Under the pieces are notes generated by a model. That model searched no databases and was not told where the DNA came from. It saw only the letters and a list, made by a program, of their open reading frames with translations. DNA of 64,000 nucleotides, taken from Xanthostigma xanthostigma. Taxonomy: Eukaryota > Arthropoda > Insecta > Raphidioptera > Raphidiidae. The DNA lies in contig OY754465.1 in assembly GCA_963575645.1 (NCBI GenBank), positions 29,771,501 through 29,835,500 of the forward strand, written 5' to 3'. A program made the position numbers and the translations under genes. Positions 26,489-39,012 of this stretch are shown in pieces (position 1 is the stretch's first letter; each line of letters starts with the position of its first letter).

Positions 26489-28137
26489 GGTTTGGATCAT
26501 TCTCTCATAAGAAAATGCAAACTGCATATTAACCATTATTTTAACGCAGACAAGCAGTTTTTACATGCTTCACGACAATTGCGTGCAAATGAGTCCTTAT
26601 AGGCAAAATTGCTTTATTTTATGAAGGTAAGTCTATTTACACTATAACATTCAGGTTTGGATCATTCTCTCATAAGAAAATGCAAACTGCATATTAACCA
26701 TTATTTAAACGCAGACAAGCAGTTTTTACATGCTTTACGACAATTAGGTGCAAATGAGTCCTTATAGGCAAAATTGCTTTATTTTACAAAGGTAAGTCTA
26801 TTTTTTTTATAACATTCAGGTTTGGATCATTCTCTCATAAGAAAATGCAAACTGCATATTAACTATTATTTTAACGCAGACAAGCAGTTTTTACATGCTT
26901 TACGACAATTAGGTGCAAATGAGTCCTTATAGGCAAAATTGCTTTATTTTACAAAGGTAAGTCTATTTTCACTATAACATTCAGGTTTGGATCATTCTCT
27001 CATAAGAAAATGCAAACTGCATATTAACTATTATTTTAACGCATACAAGCAGTTTTTACAAGCTTTATGACAATTAGGTGCAAATGAGTCCTTATAGGCA
27101 AAATTGCTTTATTTCATGAGGGTAAGTCTATTTTCACTATAACATTCAGGTTTGGATCATTCTCTCATAAGAAAATGCAAACTGCATATTAACCATTATT
27201 TTAACGCATACAAGCAATTTTTACATGCTTTATGACAATTAGGGGCAAATGAGTCCTTATAGGCAAAATTGCTTTATTTCATGAAGGTAAGTCTATTTAC
27301 ACTATAATATTCAAGTTTGGATCATTCTCTTATAAGAAAATGCAAACTGCATATTAACCATTATTTTAACGCTACAACCAGTTTTTACATGCTTTATGAC
27401 AATTAGGTGCAAATGAGTCCTTATAGGCAAAATTGCTTTATTTTACAAAGGTAAGTCTATTTACACTATAACATTCAGGTTTGGATCATTCTCTCATAAG
27501 AAAATGCAAACTGCATATTAACAATTATTTTAACGCATGCAAGAAGTTTTTACATGCTTTATGACAATTAGGGGCAAATGAGTCCTTATAGGCAAAATTG
27601 CTTTATTTTATGAAGGTAAGTCTATTTACACAATAACATTCAGGTTTGGATCATTCTCTCTTAAGAAAATGCAAACTGCATATTAACCATTATTTAAACG
27701 CAGACAAGCAGTTTTTACATGCTTTACGACAATTAGGTGCAAATGAGTCCTTATAGGCAAAATTGCTTTATTTTACAAAGGTAAGTCTATTTTCTTTATA
27801 ACATTCAGGTTTGGATCATTCTCTCATAAGAAAATGCGAACTGCATATTAACTATTATTTTAACGCATACAAGCAGTTTTTACAAGCTTTATGACAATTA
27901 GGTGCAAATGAGTCCTTATAAGCAAAATTGCTTTATTTCATGAGGGTAAGTCTATTTACACTATAACATTCAGGTTTGGATCATTCGCTCATAAGAAAAT
28001 GCAAACTGCATATTTACTATCATTTTAACGCATACAAGCAGTTTTTACATGCTTTATGACAATTAGGTGCAAATGAGTCTTTATAGGCAAAATTGCTTTA
28101 TTTCATGAAGGTAAGTCTATTTACACTATAACATTCA
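26489..28137 (+). repeat. 10-monomer block duplicated 33.3 kb away (pairs with 59785-61433)
   Basis: Markers at 33296 bp distance include AGTCTA followed by an unusually long T8 run at 26795/60091. GCTACAACCAG lies at 27371/60667, and GCATGCAAGAAG near 27536 pairs with 60831. The block starts with an E-type monomer that ends in TTATGAAGG. Part of it is also repeated at 34621-35270, including GCTACAACCAG at 34621 and GCATGCAAGAAG near 34793. A change private to this copy is TTCAAGTTTGG near 27311. Confidence 0.87.
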
Positions 28138-30022
28138 GGTTTGGATCATTCTCTCATAAGAAAATGCAAACTGCATATTAACCATTATTTTAACGCATAC
28201 AAGCAGTTTTTACATGCTTTATGACAATTAGGGCCAAATGAGTCCTTATAGGCAAAATTGCTTTATTTTACAAAGGTAAGTCTATTTACACTATAACATT
28301 TAGGTTTGGATCATTCTCTCATAAGAAAATGCAAACTGCATATTAACCATTATTTAAACGCAGACAAGCAGTTTTTACATGCTTTTCGACAATTAGGTGC
28401 AAATGAGTCCTTATAGGCAAAATTGCTTTATTTTACAAAGGTAAGTCTATTTTCACTATAACATTCAGGTTTGGATCATTCTCTCATAAGAAAATGCAAA
28501 CTGCATATTAACTATTATTTAAACGCATACAAGCAGTTTTTAGAAGCTTTATGACAATTAGGTGCAAATGAGTCCTTATAAGCAAAATTGCTTTATTTCA
28601 TGAGCGTAAGTCTATTTACACTATACAATTCAGGTTTGGATCATTCGCTCATAAGAAAATGCAAACTGCATATTTAGTATCATTTTAACGCATACAAGCA
28701 GTTTTTACATGCTTTATGACAATTAGGTGCAAATGAGTCTTTATAGGCAAAATTGCTTTATTTCATGAAGGTAAGTCTATTTACACTATAACATTCAGGT
28801 TTGGATCATTCTCTATAAGAAAATGCAAACTGCATATTAACCATTATTTTAACGCATACAAGCAGTTTTTACATGCTTTATGACAATAAGGGCCAAATGA
28901 GTCCTTATAGGCAAAATTGCTTTATTTCATGAAGGTAAGTCTATTTACACTATAATATTCAGGTTTGGATCATTCTCTCATAAGAAAATGCAAACTGCAT
29001 ATTAACCATTATTTTAACGCTACAAGCAGTTTTTACATGCTTTATGACAATTAGGGGCAAATCAGTCCTTATAGGCAAAATTGCTTTATATCATGAAGGT
29101 AAGTCTATTTACACTATAACATTCAGGTTTGGATTATTCTCTCATAAGAAAATGCAAACTGCATATTAACCATTATTTTAACGCAGACAAGCAGTTTTTA
29201 CATGCTTCACGACAATTGCGTGCAAATGAGTCCTTATAGGCAAAATTGCTTTATTTTACAAAGGTAAGTTTATTTACACTATAACATTCAGGTTTGGATC
29301 ATTCTCTCATAAGAAAATGCAAATGCATACTAACCATTATTTTAACGCAGACAAGCAGTTTTTACATACTTTACGACAATTAGGTGCAAATGAGTCTTTA
29401 TAGGCAAAATTGCTTTATTTCATGAGGGTAAGTCTATTTACACTATAACATTCAGGTTTGGATCATTCTCTCATAAGAAAATGCAAACTGCATATTTACT
29501 ATCATTTTAACGCAGACAAGCAGTTTTTACATGCTTCACGACAATTGCGTGCAAATGAGTCCTTATAGGCAAAATTGCTTTCTTTTACAAAGGTAAGTCT
29601 ATTTACACTATAACATTCAGGTTTGGATCATTCTCTCATAAGAAAATGCAAACTGCATATTAACCATTATTTTAACGCATACAAGCAGTTTTTACATGCT
29701 TTATGACAATTAGGTGCAAATGAGTCCTTATAGGCAAAATTGCTTTATTTCATGAGGGTAAGTCTATTTACACTATAACATTCAGGTTTGGATCATTCGC
29801 TCATAAGAAAATGCAAACCGCATATTTACTATTATTTTAACGCATACAAGCAGTTTTTACATGCTTTATGACAATTAGGTGCAAATGAGTCTTTATAGGC
29901 AAAATAGCTTTATTTCATGAAGGTAAGTCTATTTACACTATAACATTTAGGTTTGGATCATTCTCTCATAAGAAAATGCAAACTGCATATTAACCATTAT
30001 TTTAACGCATACAAGCAATTTT
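27808..30022 (+). repeat. Dispersed duplication, copy 2 (pairs with 20722-22935)
   Basis: Second copy of the roughly 2.2-kb block. It has a private 1-bp deletion, AAATGCATAC for AAACTGCATAC, near 29322 and a private GCAAACCGC near 29815. Its right end overlaps the start of another duplicated block (29620-32550), so two duplication events have stacked here. Confidence 0.85.
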
Positions 30023-31433
30023 TACATGCTTTATGACAATTAGGGGCAAATGAGTCCTTATAGGCAAAATTGCTTTATTTCATAAAGGTAAGTCTATTTA
30101 CACTATAATATTCAGGTTTGGATCATTCTCTCATAAGAAAATGCAAACTGCATATTAACCATTATTTTAACGCTACAAGCAGTTCTTACATGCTTTATGA
30201 CAATTAGGTGCAAATGAGTCCTTATAGGCAAAATTGCTTTATTTTACAAAGGTAAGTCTATTTTCACTATAACATTCAGGTTTGGATCATTCTCTCATAA
30301 GAAAATGCAAACTGCATATTAACTATTATTTTAACGCATACAAGCAGTTTTTACAAGCTTTATGACAATTAGGTGCAAATGAGTCCTTATAGGCAAAATT
30401 GCTTTATTTCATGAGGGTAAGTCTATTTACACTATAAAATTCAGGTTTGGATCATTCGCTCATAAGAAAATGCAAACTGCATATTTACTATCATTTTAAC
30501 GCATACAAGCAGTTTTTACATGCTTTATGACAATTAGGTGCAAATGAGTCTTTATAGGCAAAATTGCTTTATTTCATGAAGGTAAGTCTATTTATTCTAT
30601 AACATTCAGGTTTGGATCATTCTCTCATAAGAAAATGCAAACTGCATATTAACCATTATTTTCACGCAGACAAGCAGTTTTTACATACTTTACGACAATT
30701 AGGTGCAAATGAGTCTTTATAGGCAAAATTGCTTTATTTCATGAGGGTAAGTCTATTTACACTATAACATTCAGGTTTGGATCATTCTCTCATAAGAAAA
30801 TGCAAACTGCATATTTACTATCATTTTAACGCAGACAAGCAGTTTTTACATGCTTCACGACAATTGCGTGCAAATGAGTCCTTATACTCAAAATTGCTTT
30901 ATTTTACAAAGGTAAGTCTATTTACACTATAACATTCAGGTTTGGATCATTCTCTCATAAGAAAATGCAAACTGCATATTAACCATTATTTAAACGCATA
31001 CAAGCAGTTTTTACATGCTTTATGACAATTAGGGGCAAATGAGTCCTTATAGGCAAAATTGCTTTATTTTATGAAGGTAAGTCTATTTACACTATAACAT
31101 TCAGGTTTGGATCATTCTCTCATAAGAAAATGCAAACTGCATATTAACCATTATTTAAACGCAGACAAGCAGTTTTTACATGCTTTACGACAATTAGGTG
31201 CAAATGAGTCCTTATAGGCAAAATTGCTTTATTTTACAAAGGTAAGTCTATTTTCACTATAACATTCAGGTTTGGATCATTCTCTCATAAGAAAATGCAA
31301 ACTGCATATTAACTATTATTTTAACGCATACAAGCAGTTTTTACAAGCTTTATGACAATTAGGTGCAAATGAGTCCTTATAGGCAAAATTGCTTTATTTC
31401 ATGAGGGTAAGTCTATTTACACTATAACATTCA

Positions 31434-31598
31434 GGTTTGGATCATTCGCTCATAAGAAAATGCAAACTGCATATTTACTATCATTTTAACGCATACAAGC
31501 AGTTTTTACATGCTTTATGACAATTAGGTGCAAATGAGTCTTTATAGGCAAAATTGCTTTATTTCATGAAGGTAAGTCTATTTACACTATAACATTCA
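31434..31598 (+). repeat. Subtype A monomer
   Basis: Diagnostic bases are TTCGCTCATAAG (extra CpG), ATTTACTATCATTTTAAC, GCATACAAGCAG, TTATGACAATTAGGTGC, GAGTCTTTATAGG and CATGAAGG. One variant carries TTTGCTATC and CATGTAGG, in the monomers starting at 33246, 37860, 40992 and 47751, and it marks one duplicated block. A is the commonest partner of both D (upstream) and B (downstream). Confidence 0.85.
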
Positions 31599-31763
31599 GG
31601 TTTGGATCATTCTCTCATAAGAAAATGCAAACTGCATATTAACCATTATTTTAACGCATACAAGCAATTTTTACATGCTTTATGACAATTAGAGGCAAAT
31701 GAGTCCTTATAGGCAAAATTGCTTTATTTCATAAAGGTAAGTCTAATTACACTATAATATTCA
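31599..31763 (+). repeat. Subtype B monomer
   Basis: Diagnostic bases are ATTAACCATTATTTTAAC, GCATACAAGCAATTTTT (A in place of G before the T run), TTAGAGGC or TTAGGGGC, CATAAAGG or CATGAAGG, and CTATAATATT. A sub-branch has TTCTCTTATAAG with ACTTCATAAAGG, as near 6222, 13488, 43478 and 57000. Another has GACAGTTAGG, as near 4152, 14207, 19159, 45033 and 51624. Confidence 0.85.
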
Positions 31764-31927
31764 GGTTTGGATCATTCTCTCATAAGAAAATGCAAACTGC
31801 ATATTAACCATTATTTTAACGCTACAAGCAGTTTTTACATGCTTTATGACAATTAGGTGCAAATGAGTCCTTATAGGCAAAATTGCTTTATTTTACAAAG
31901 GTAAGTCTATTTTCACAATAACATTCA
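31764..31927 (+). repeat. Subtype C monomer (164 bp, 1-bp deletion)
   Basis: The segment ACGCTACAAGC lacks one base relative to ACGCATACAAGC. It continues with TTATGACAATTAGGTGC, TTACAAAGG and TATTTTCAC or TATTTTCTC. A related form, here called C', has TTAGGGGC and CATGAAGG or TATATCATG. A further branch has GCTACAACCAG (27371, 34621, 60667, 63140) and marks another duplicated block. Confidence 0.85.
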
Positions 31928-32092
31928 GGTTTGGATCATTCTCTCATAAGAAAATTCAAACTGCATATTAACTATTATTTTAACGCATACAAGCAGTTTT
32001 TACAAGCTTTATGACAATTAGGTGCAAATGAGTCCTTATAGGCAAAATTGCTTTATTTCATGAGGGTTAGTCTATTTACACTATAACATTCA
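31928..32092 (+). repeat. Subtype D monomer
   Basis: Diagnostic bases are ATTAACTATTATTTTAAC, TTACAAGCTTTATGAC (AAGC where other subtypes have ATGC) and CATGAGGG. This copy has AAAATTCAAAC, a private change, and GGGTTAG. A branch with GCGAACTGC occurs near 5085, 20750, 27836, 35088 and 61134, and usually also has TATAAGC instead of TATAGGC. Confidence 0.82.
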
Positions 32093-32550
32093 GGTTTGGA
32101 TCATTCGCTCATAAGAAAATGCAAACTGCATATTTACTATCATTTTAACGCATACAAGCAGTTTTTACATGCTTTATGACAATTAGGTGCAAATGAGTCT
32201 TTATAGGCAAAATTGCTTTATTTCATGTAGGTAAGTCTATTTACACTATAACATTCAGGTTTGGATCATTCTCTCATAAGAAAATGCAAACTGCATATTA
32301 ACCATTATTTTAACGCATACAAGCAATTTTTACATGCTTTATGACAATTAGGGGCAAATGAGTCCTTATAGGCAAAATTGCTTTATTTCATGAAGGTAAG
32401 TCTATTTACACTATAATATTCAGGTTTGGATCATTCTCTCATAAGAAAATGCAAACTGCATATTAACCATTATTTTAACGCTACAAGCAGTTTTTACATG
32501 CTTTATGACAATTAGGGGCAAATGAGTCCTTATAGGCAAAATTGCTTTAT

Positions 32551-35387
32551 TTCATGAGGGTAAGTCTATTTACACTATAACATTCAGGTTTGGATCATTC
32601 GCTCATAAGAAAATGCAAACTGCATATTTACTATCATTTTAACGCATACAAGCAGTTTTTACATGCTTTATGACAATTAGGTGCAAATGAGTCTTTATAG
32701 GCAAAATTGCTTTATTTCATGAAGGTAAGTCTATTTACACTATAACATTCAGGTTTGGATCATTCTCTCATAAGAAAATGCAAACTGCATATTAACCATT
32801 ATTTTAACGCATACAAGCAATTTTTACATGCTTTATGACAATTAGAGGCAAATGAGTCCTTATAGGCAAAATTGCTTTATTTCATAAAGGTAAGTCTATT
32901 TACACTATAATATTCAGGTTTGGATCATTCTCTCATAAGAAAATGCAAACTGCATATTAACCATTATTTTAACGCTACAAGCAGTTTTTACATGCTTTAT
33001 GACAATTAGGTGCAAATGAGTCCTTATAGGCAAAATTGCTTTATTTTACAAAGGTAAGTCTATTTTCACTATAACATTCAGGTTTGGATCATTCTCTCAT
33101 AAGAAAATGCAAACTGCATATTAACTATTATTTTAACGCATACAAGCAGTTTTTACAAGCTTTATGACAATTAGGTGCAAATGAGTCCTTATAGGCAAAA
33201 TTGCTTTATTTCATGAGGGTAAGTCTATTTACACTATAACATTCAGGTTTGGATCATTCGCTCATAAGAAAATGCAAACTGCATATTTGCTATCATTTTA
33301 ACGCATACAAGCAGTTTTTACATGCTTTATGACAATTAGGTGCAAATGAGTCTTTATAGGCAAAATTGCTTTATTTCATGTAGGTAAGTCTATTTACACT
33401 ATAACATTCAGGTTTGGATCATTCTCTCATAAGAAAATGCAAACTGCATATTAACCATTATTTTAACGCTACAAGCAGTTTTTACATGCTTTATGACAAT
33501 TAGGGGCAAATGAGTCCTTATAGGCAAAATTGCTTTATTTCATGAAGGTAAGTCTATTTACACTATAACATTCAGGTTTGGATCATTCTCTCATAAGAAA
33601 ATGCAAACTGCATATTAACCATTATTTTAACGCAGACAAGCAGTTTTTACATGCTTCACGACAATTGCGTGCAAATGAGTCCTTATAGGCAAAATTGCTT
33701 TATTTTACAAAGGTAAGTTTATTTACACTATAACATTCAGGTTTGGATCATTCTCTCATAAGAAAATGCAAACTTCATATTAACCATTATTTAAACGCAG
33801 ACAAGCAGTTTTTACATGCTTTACGACAATTAGGTGCAAATGAGTCTTTATAGGCAAAATTGTTTTATTTCATGAGGGTAAGTCTATTTACACTATAACA
33901 TTCAGGTTTGGATCATTATCTCATAAGAAAATGCAAACTGCATATTAACCATTATTTTAACGCATACAAGCAGTTTTTACATGCTTTATGACAATTAGGG
34001 GCAAATGAGTCCTTATAGGCAAAATTGCTTTATTTCATGAAGGTTAGTCTATTTACACTATAACATTCAGGTTTGGATCATTCTCTCATAAGAAAATGCA
34101 AACTGCATATTAACCATTATTTTAACGCATACAAGCAGTTTTTACATGCTTTATGACAATAAGGGCCAAATGAGTCCTTATAGGCAAAATTGCTTTAATT
34201 CATGAAGGTAAGTCTATTTACACTATAATATTCAGGTTTGGATCATTCTCTCATAAGAAAATGCAAACTGCATATTAACCATTATTTTAACGCTACAAGC
34301 AGTTTTTACATGCTTTATGACAATTAGGGGCAAATGAGTCCTTATAGGCAAAATTGCTTTATATCATGAAGGTAAGTGTATTTACACTATAACATTCAGG
34401 TTTGGATCATTCTCTCATAAGAAAATGCAAACTGCATATTAACCATTATTTTAACGCAGACAAGCAGTTTTTACATGCTTTATGACAATTAGGGGCAAAT
34501 GAGTCCTTATAGGCAAAATTGCTTTATTTCATGAAGGTAAGTCTATTTACACTATAATATTCAGGTTTGGATCATTCTCTCATAAGAAAATGCAAACTGC
34601 ATATTAACCATTATTTTAACGCTACAACCAGTTTTTACATGCTTTATGACAATTAGGTGCAAATGAGTCCTTATAGGCAAAATTGCTTTATTTTACAAAG
34701 GTAAGTCTATTTACACTATAACATTCAGGTTTGGATCATTCTCTCATAAGAAAATGCAAACTGCATATTAACAATTATTTTAACGCATGCAAGAAGTTTT
34801 TACATGCTTTATGACAATTAGGGGCAAATGAGTCCTTATAGGCAAAATTGCTTTATTTTATGAAGGTAAGTCTATTTACACTATAACATTCAGGTTTGGA
34901 TCATTCTCTCTTAAGAAAATGCAAACTGCATATTAACCATTATTTAAACGCAGACAAGCAGTTTTTACATGCTTTACGACAATTAGGTGCAAATGAGTCC
35001 TTATAGGCAAAATTGCTTTATTTTACAAAGGTAAGTCTATTTTCTTTATAACATTCAGGTTTGGATCATTCTCTCATAAGAAAATGCGAACTGCATATTA
35101 ACTATTATTTTAACGCATACAAGCAGTTTTTACAAGCTTTATGACAATTAGGTGCAAATGAGTCCTTATAAGCAAAATTGCTTTATTTCATGAGGGTAAG
35201 TCTATTTACACTATAACATTCAGGTTTGGATCATTCGCTCATAAGAAAATGCAAACTGCATATTTACTATCATTTTAACGCATACAAGCAGTTTTTACAT
35301 GCTTTATGACAATTAGGGCCAAATGAGTCCTTATAGGCAAAATTGCTTTATTTTACAAAGGTAAGTCTATTTACACTATAACATTCA
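32551..35387 (+). repeat. Segment joining A-B-C-D modules to shared E/I/C blocks
   Basis: A-B-C-D-A runs from 32587. The A monomer at 33246 carries TTTGCTATC and CATGTAGG and is followed by C', E, an I-like monomer with AACTTCATATT and TTGTTTTATT, and monomers with TCATTATCTC and ATAAGGGCCA. The same series appears from 37860, 40992 and 47751, but here the B monomer after A is absent. From about 34456 the segment matches 27190-28030 (GCTACAACCAG at 34621, 7250 bp after 27371). TTAATTGC near 35479 belongs to the next block. Confidence 0.78.
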
Positions 35388-38316
35388 GGTTTGGATCATT
35401 CTCTCATAAGAAAATGCAAACTGCATATTAACCATTATTTTAACGCATACAAGCAGTTTTTACATGCTTTATGACAATTAATTGCAAATGAGTCCTTATA
35501 GGCAAAATTGCTTTATTTCATGAGGGTAAGTCTATTTACACTATAACATTCAGGTTTGGATCATTCGCTCATAAGAAAATGCAAACTGCATATTTACTAT
35601 CATTTTAACGCATACAAGCAGTTTTTACATGCTTTATGACAATTAGGTGCAAATGAGTCTTTATAGGCAAAATTGCTTTATTTCATGAAGGTAAGTCTAT
35701 TTACACTATAACATTTAGGTTTGGATCATTCTCTCATAAGAAAATGCAAACTGCATATTAACCATTATTTTAACGCATACAAGCAATTTTTACATGCTTT
35801 ATGACAATTAGGGGCAAATGAGTCCTTATAGGCAAAATTGCTTTATTTCATAAAGGTAAGTCTATTTACACTATAATATTCAGGTTTGGATCATTCTCTC
35901 ATAAGAAAATGCAAACTGCATATTAACCATTATTTTAACGCTACAAGCAGTTCTTACATGCTTTATGACAATTAGGTGCAAATGAGTCCTTATAGGCAAA
36001 ATTGCTTTATTTTACAAAGGTAAGTCTATTTTCACTATAACATTCAGGTTTGGATCATTCTCTCATAAGAAAATGCAAACTGCATATTAACTATTATTTT
36101 AACGCATACAAGCAGTTTTTACAAGCTTTATGACAATTAGGTGCAAATGAGTCCTTATAGGCAAAATTGCTTTATTTCATGAGGGTAAGTCTATTTACAC
36201 TATAAAATTCAGGTTTGGATCATTCGCTCATAAGAAAATGCAAACTGCATATTTACTATCATTTTAACGCATACAAGCAGTTTTTACATGCTTTATGACA
36301 ATTAGGTGCAAATGAGTCTTTATAGGCAAAATTGCTTTATTTCATGAAGGTAAGTCTATTTATTCTATAACATTCAGGTTTGGATCATTCTCTCATAAGA
36401 AAATGCAAACTGCATATTAACCATTATTTTCACGCAGACAAGCAGTTTTTACATACTTTACGACAATTAGGTGCAAATGAGTCTTTATAGGCAAAATTGC
36501 TTTATTTCATGAGGGTAAGTCTATTTACACTATAACATTCAGGTTTGGATCATTCTCTCATAAGAAAATGCAAACTGCATATTTACTATCATTTTAACGC
36601 AGACAAGCAGTTTTTACATGCTTCACGACAATTGCGTGCAAATGAGTCCTTATACTCAAAATTGCTTTATTTTACAAAGGTAAGTCTATTTACACTATAA
36701 CATTCAGGTTTGGATCATTCTCTCATAAGAAAATGCAAACTGCATATTAACCATTATTTAAACGCATACAAGCAGTTTTTACATGCTTTATGACAATTAG
36801 GGGCAAATGAGTCCTTATAGGCAAAATTGCTTTATTTTATGAAGGTAAGTCTATTTACACTATAACATTCAGGTTTGGATCATTCTCTCATAAGAAAATG
36901 CAAACTGCATATTAACCATTATTTAAACGCAGACAAGCAGTTTTTACATGCTTTACGACAATTAGGTGCAAATGAGTCCTTATAGGCAAAATTGCTTTAT
37001 TTTACAAAGGTAAGTCTATTTTCACTATAACATTCAGGTTTGGATCATTCTCTCATAAGAAAATGCAAACTGCATATTAACTATTATTTTAACGCATACA
37101 AGCAGTTTTTACAAGCTTTATGACAATTAGGTGCAAATGAGTCCTTATAGGCAAAATTGCTTTATTTCATGAGGGTAAGTCTATTTACACTATAACATTC
37201 AGGTTTGGATCATTCGCTCATAAGAAAATGCAAACTGCATATTTACTATCATTTTAACGCATACAAGCAGTTTTTACATGCTTTATGACAATTAGGTGCA
37301 AATGAGTCTTTATAGGCAAAATTGCTTTATTTCATGAAGGTAAGTCTATTTACACTATAACATTCAGGTTTGGATCATTCTCTCATAAGAAAATGCAAAC
37401 TGCATATTAACCATTATTTTAACGCATACAAGCAAAAAAACATGCTTTATGACAATTAGAGGCAAATGAGTCCTTATAGGCAAAATTGCTTTATTTCATA
37501 AAGGTAAGTCTAATTACACTATAATATTCAGGTTTGGATCATTCTCTCATAAGAAAATGCAAACTGCATATTAACCATTATTTTAACGCTACAAGCAGTT
37601 TTTACATGCTTTATGACAATTAGGTGCAAATGAGTCCTTATAGGCAAAATTGCTTTATTTTACAAAGGTAAGTCTATTTTCACTATAACATTCAGGTTTG
37701 GATCATTCTCTCATAAGAAAATGCAAACTGCATATTAACTATTATTTTAACGCATACAAGCAGTTTTTACAAGCTTTATGACAATTAGGTGCAAATGAGT
37801 CCTTATAGGCAAAATTGCTTTATTTCATGAGGGTAAGTCTATTTACACTATAACATTCAGGTTTGGATCATTCGCTCATAAGAAAATGCAAACTGCATAT
37901 TTGCTATCATTTTAACGCATACAAGCAGTTTTTACATGCTTTATGACAATTAGGTGCAAATGAGTCTTTATAGGCAAAATTGCTTTATTTCATGTAGGTA
38001 AGTCTATTTACACTATAACATTCAGGTTTGGATCATTCTCTCATAAGAAAATGCAAACTGCATATTAACCATTATTTTAACGCATACAAGCAATTTTTAC
38101 ATGCTTTATGACAATTAGGGGCAAATGAGTCCTTATAGGCAAAATTGCTTTATTTCATGAAGGTAAGTCTATTTACACTATAATATTCAGGTTTGGATCA
38201 TTCTCTCATAAGAAAATGCAAACTGCATATTAACCATTATTTTAACGCTACAAGCAGTTTTTACATGCTTTATGACAATTAGGGGCAAATGAGTCCTTAT
38301 AGGCAAAATTGCTTTA
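35388..38316 (+). repeat. 18-monomer block, copy 2 (pairs with 29620-32550)
   Basis: Same monomer order as 29620-32550. Private changes are CAATTAATTGC near 35476 and the A7 tract at 37434-37440, which replaces the usual AATTTTTA and shortens the monomer by 1 bp. Downstream the A monomer at 37860 has TTTGCTATC, whereas the paired monomer at 32093 has TTTACTATC. Confidence 0.86.
37434..37440. other. A7 tract replacing the T run of a B monomer
   Basis: AGCAAAAAAACATGC stands where every other B monomer has AGCAATTTTTACATGC. It is one base shorter and the only A7 run I noticed in the array. It may be a local mutation or a consensus or sequencing error at a homopolymer. Confidence 0.85.
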
Positions 38317-39012
38317 TTTCATGAAGGTAAGTCTATTTACACTATAACATTCAGGTTTGGATCATTCTCTCATAAGAAAATGCAAACTGCATATTAACCA
38401 TTATTTTAACGCAGACAAGCAGTTTTTACATGCTTCACGACAATTGCGTGCAAATGAGTCCTTATAGGCAAAATTGCTTTATTTTACAAAGGTAAGTTTA
38501 TTTACACTATAACATTCAGGTTTGGATCATTCTCTCATAAGAAAATGCAAACTTCATATTAACCATTATTTAAACGCAGACAAGCAGTTTTTACATGCTT
38601 TACGACAATTAGGTGCAAATGAGTCTTTATAGGCAAAATTGTTTTATTTCATGAGGGTAAGTCTATTTACACTATAACATTCAGGTTTGGATCATTATCT
38701 CATAAGAAAATGCAAACTGCATATTAACCATTATTTTAACGCATACAAGCAGTTTTTACATGCTTTATGACAATAAGGGCCAAATGAGTCCTTATAGGCA
38801 AAATTGCTTTAATTCATGAAGGTAAGTCTATTTACACTATAATATTCAGGTTTGGATCATTCTCTCATAAGAAAATGCAAACTGCATATTAACCATTATT
38901 TTAACGCTACAAGCAGTTTTTACATGCTTTATGACAATTAGGGGCAAATGAGTCCTTATAGGCAAAATTGCTTTATATCATGAAGGTAAGTCTATTTACA
39001 CTATAACATTCA

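Larger units (their letters stand above)
31434..32092 (+). repeat. A-B-C-D four-monomer module (659 bp), type example
   Basis: Four consecutive subtypes, of 165, 165, 164 and 165 bp, occur in this order again and again in the window, and are usually followed by another A. Other copies start near 10013, 15770, 18245, 43300 and 44122. The 1-bp deletion in C explains why HOR lengths fall slightly short of multiples of 165. The module often sits downstream of an E-F-G-H-I module. The order is kept far more often than chance would allow, so it probably amplified as a block. Confidence 0.85.
29620..32550 (+). repeat. 18-monomer block, copy 1 (pairs with 35388-38316)
   Basis: Rare variants recur 5768 bp apart: AGTTCTTACA at 30181/35949, TTTATTCTAT at 30591/36359, CTTATACTCA at 30881/36649 and TTTTCACGCAG near 30660/36428. 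After a 1-bp deletion in copy 2 the offset is 5767 (GTCTAATTAC at 31741/37508). The block includes the A-B-C-D type example. Confidence 0.87.

Noticed and set aside
38748-38790. Insertion or gene start around the ATAAGGGCCA variant
   Set aside because: It is a two-base variant of the ATTAGGGGCA segment, present in several duplicated blocks (3661, 12397, 38773 and others), and the monomer length is unchanged.
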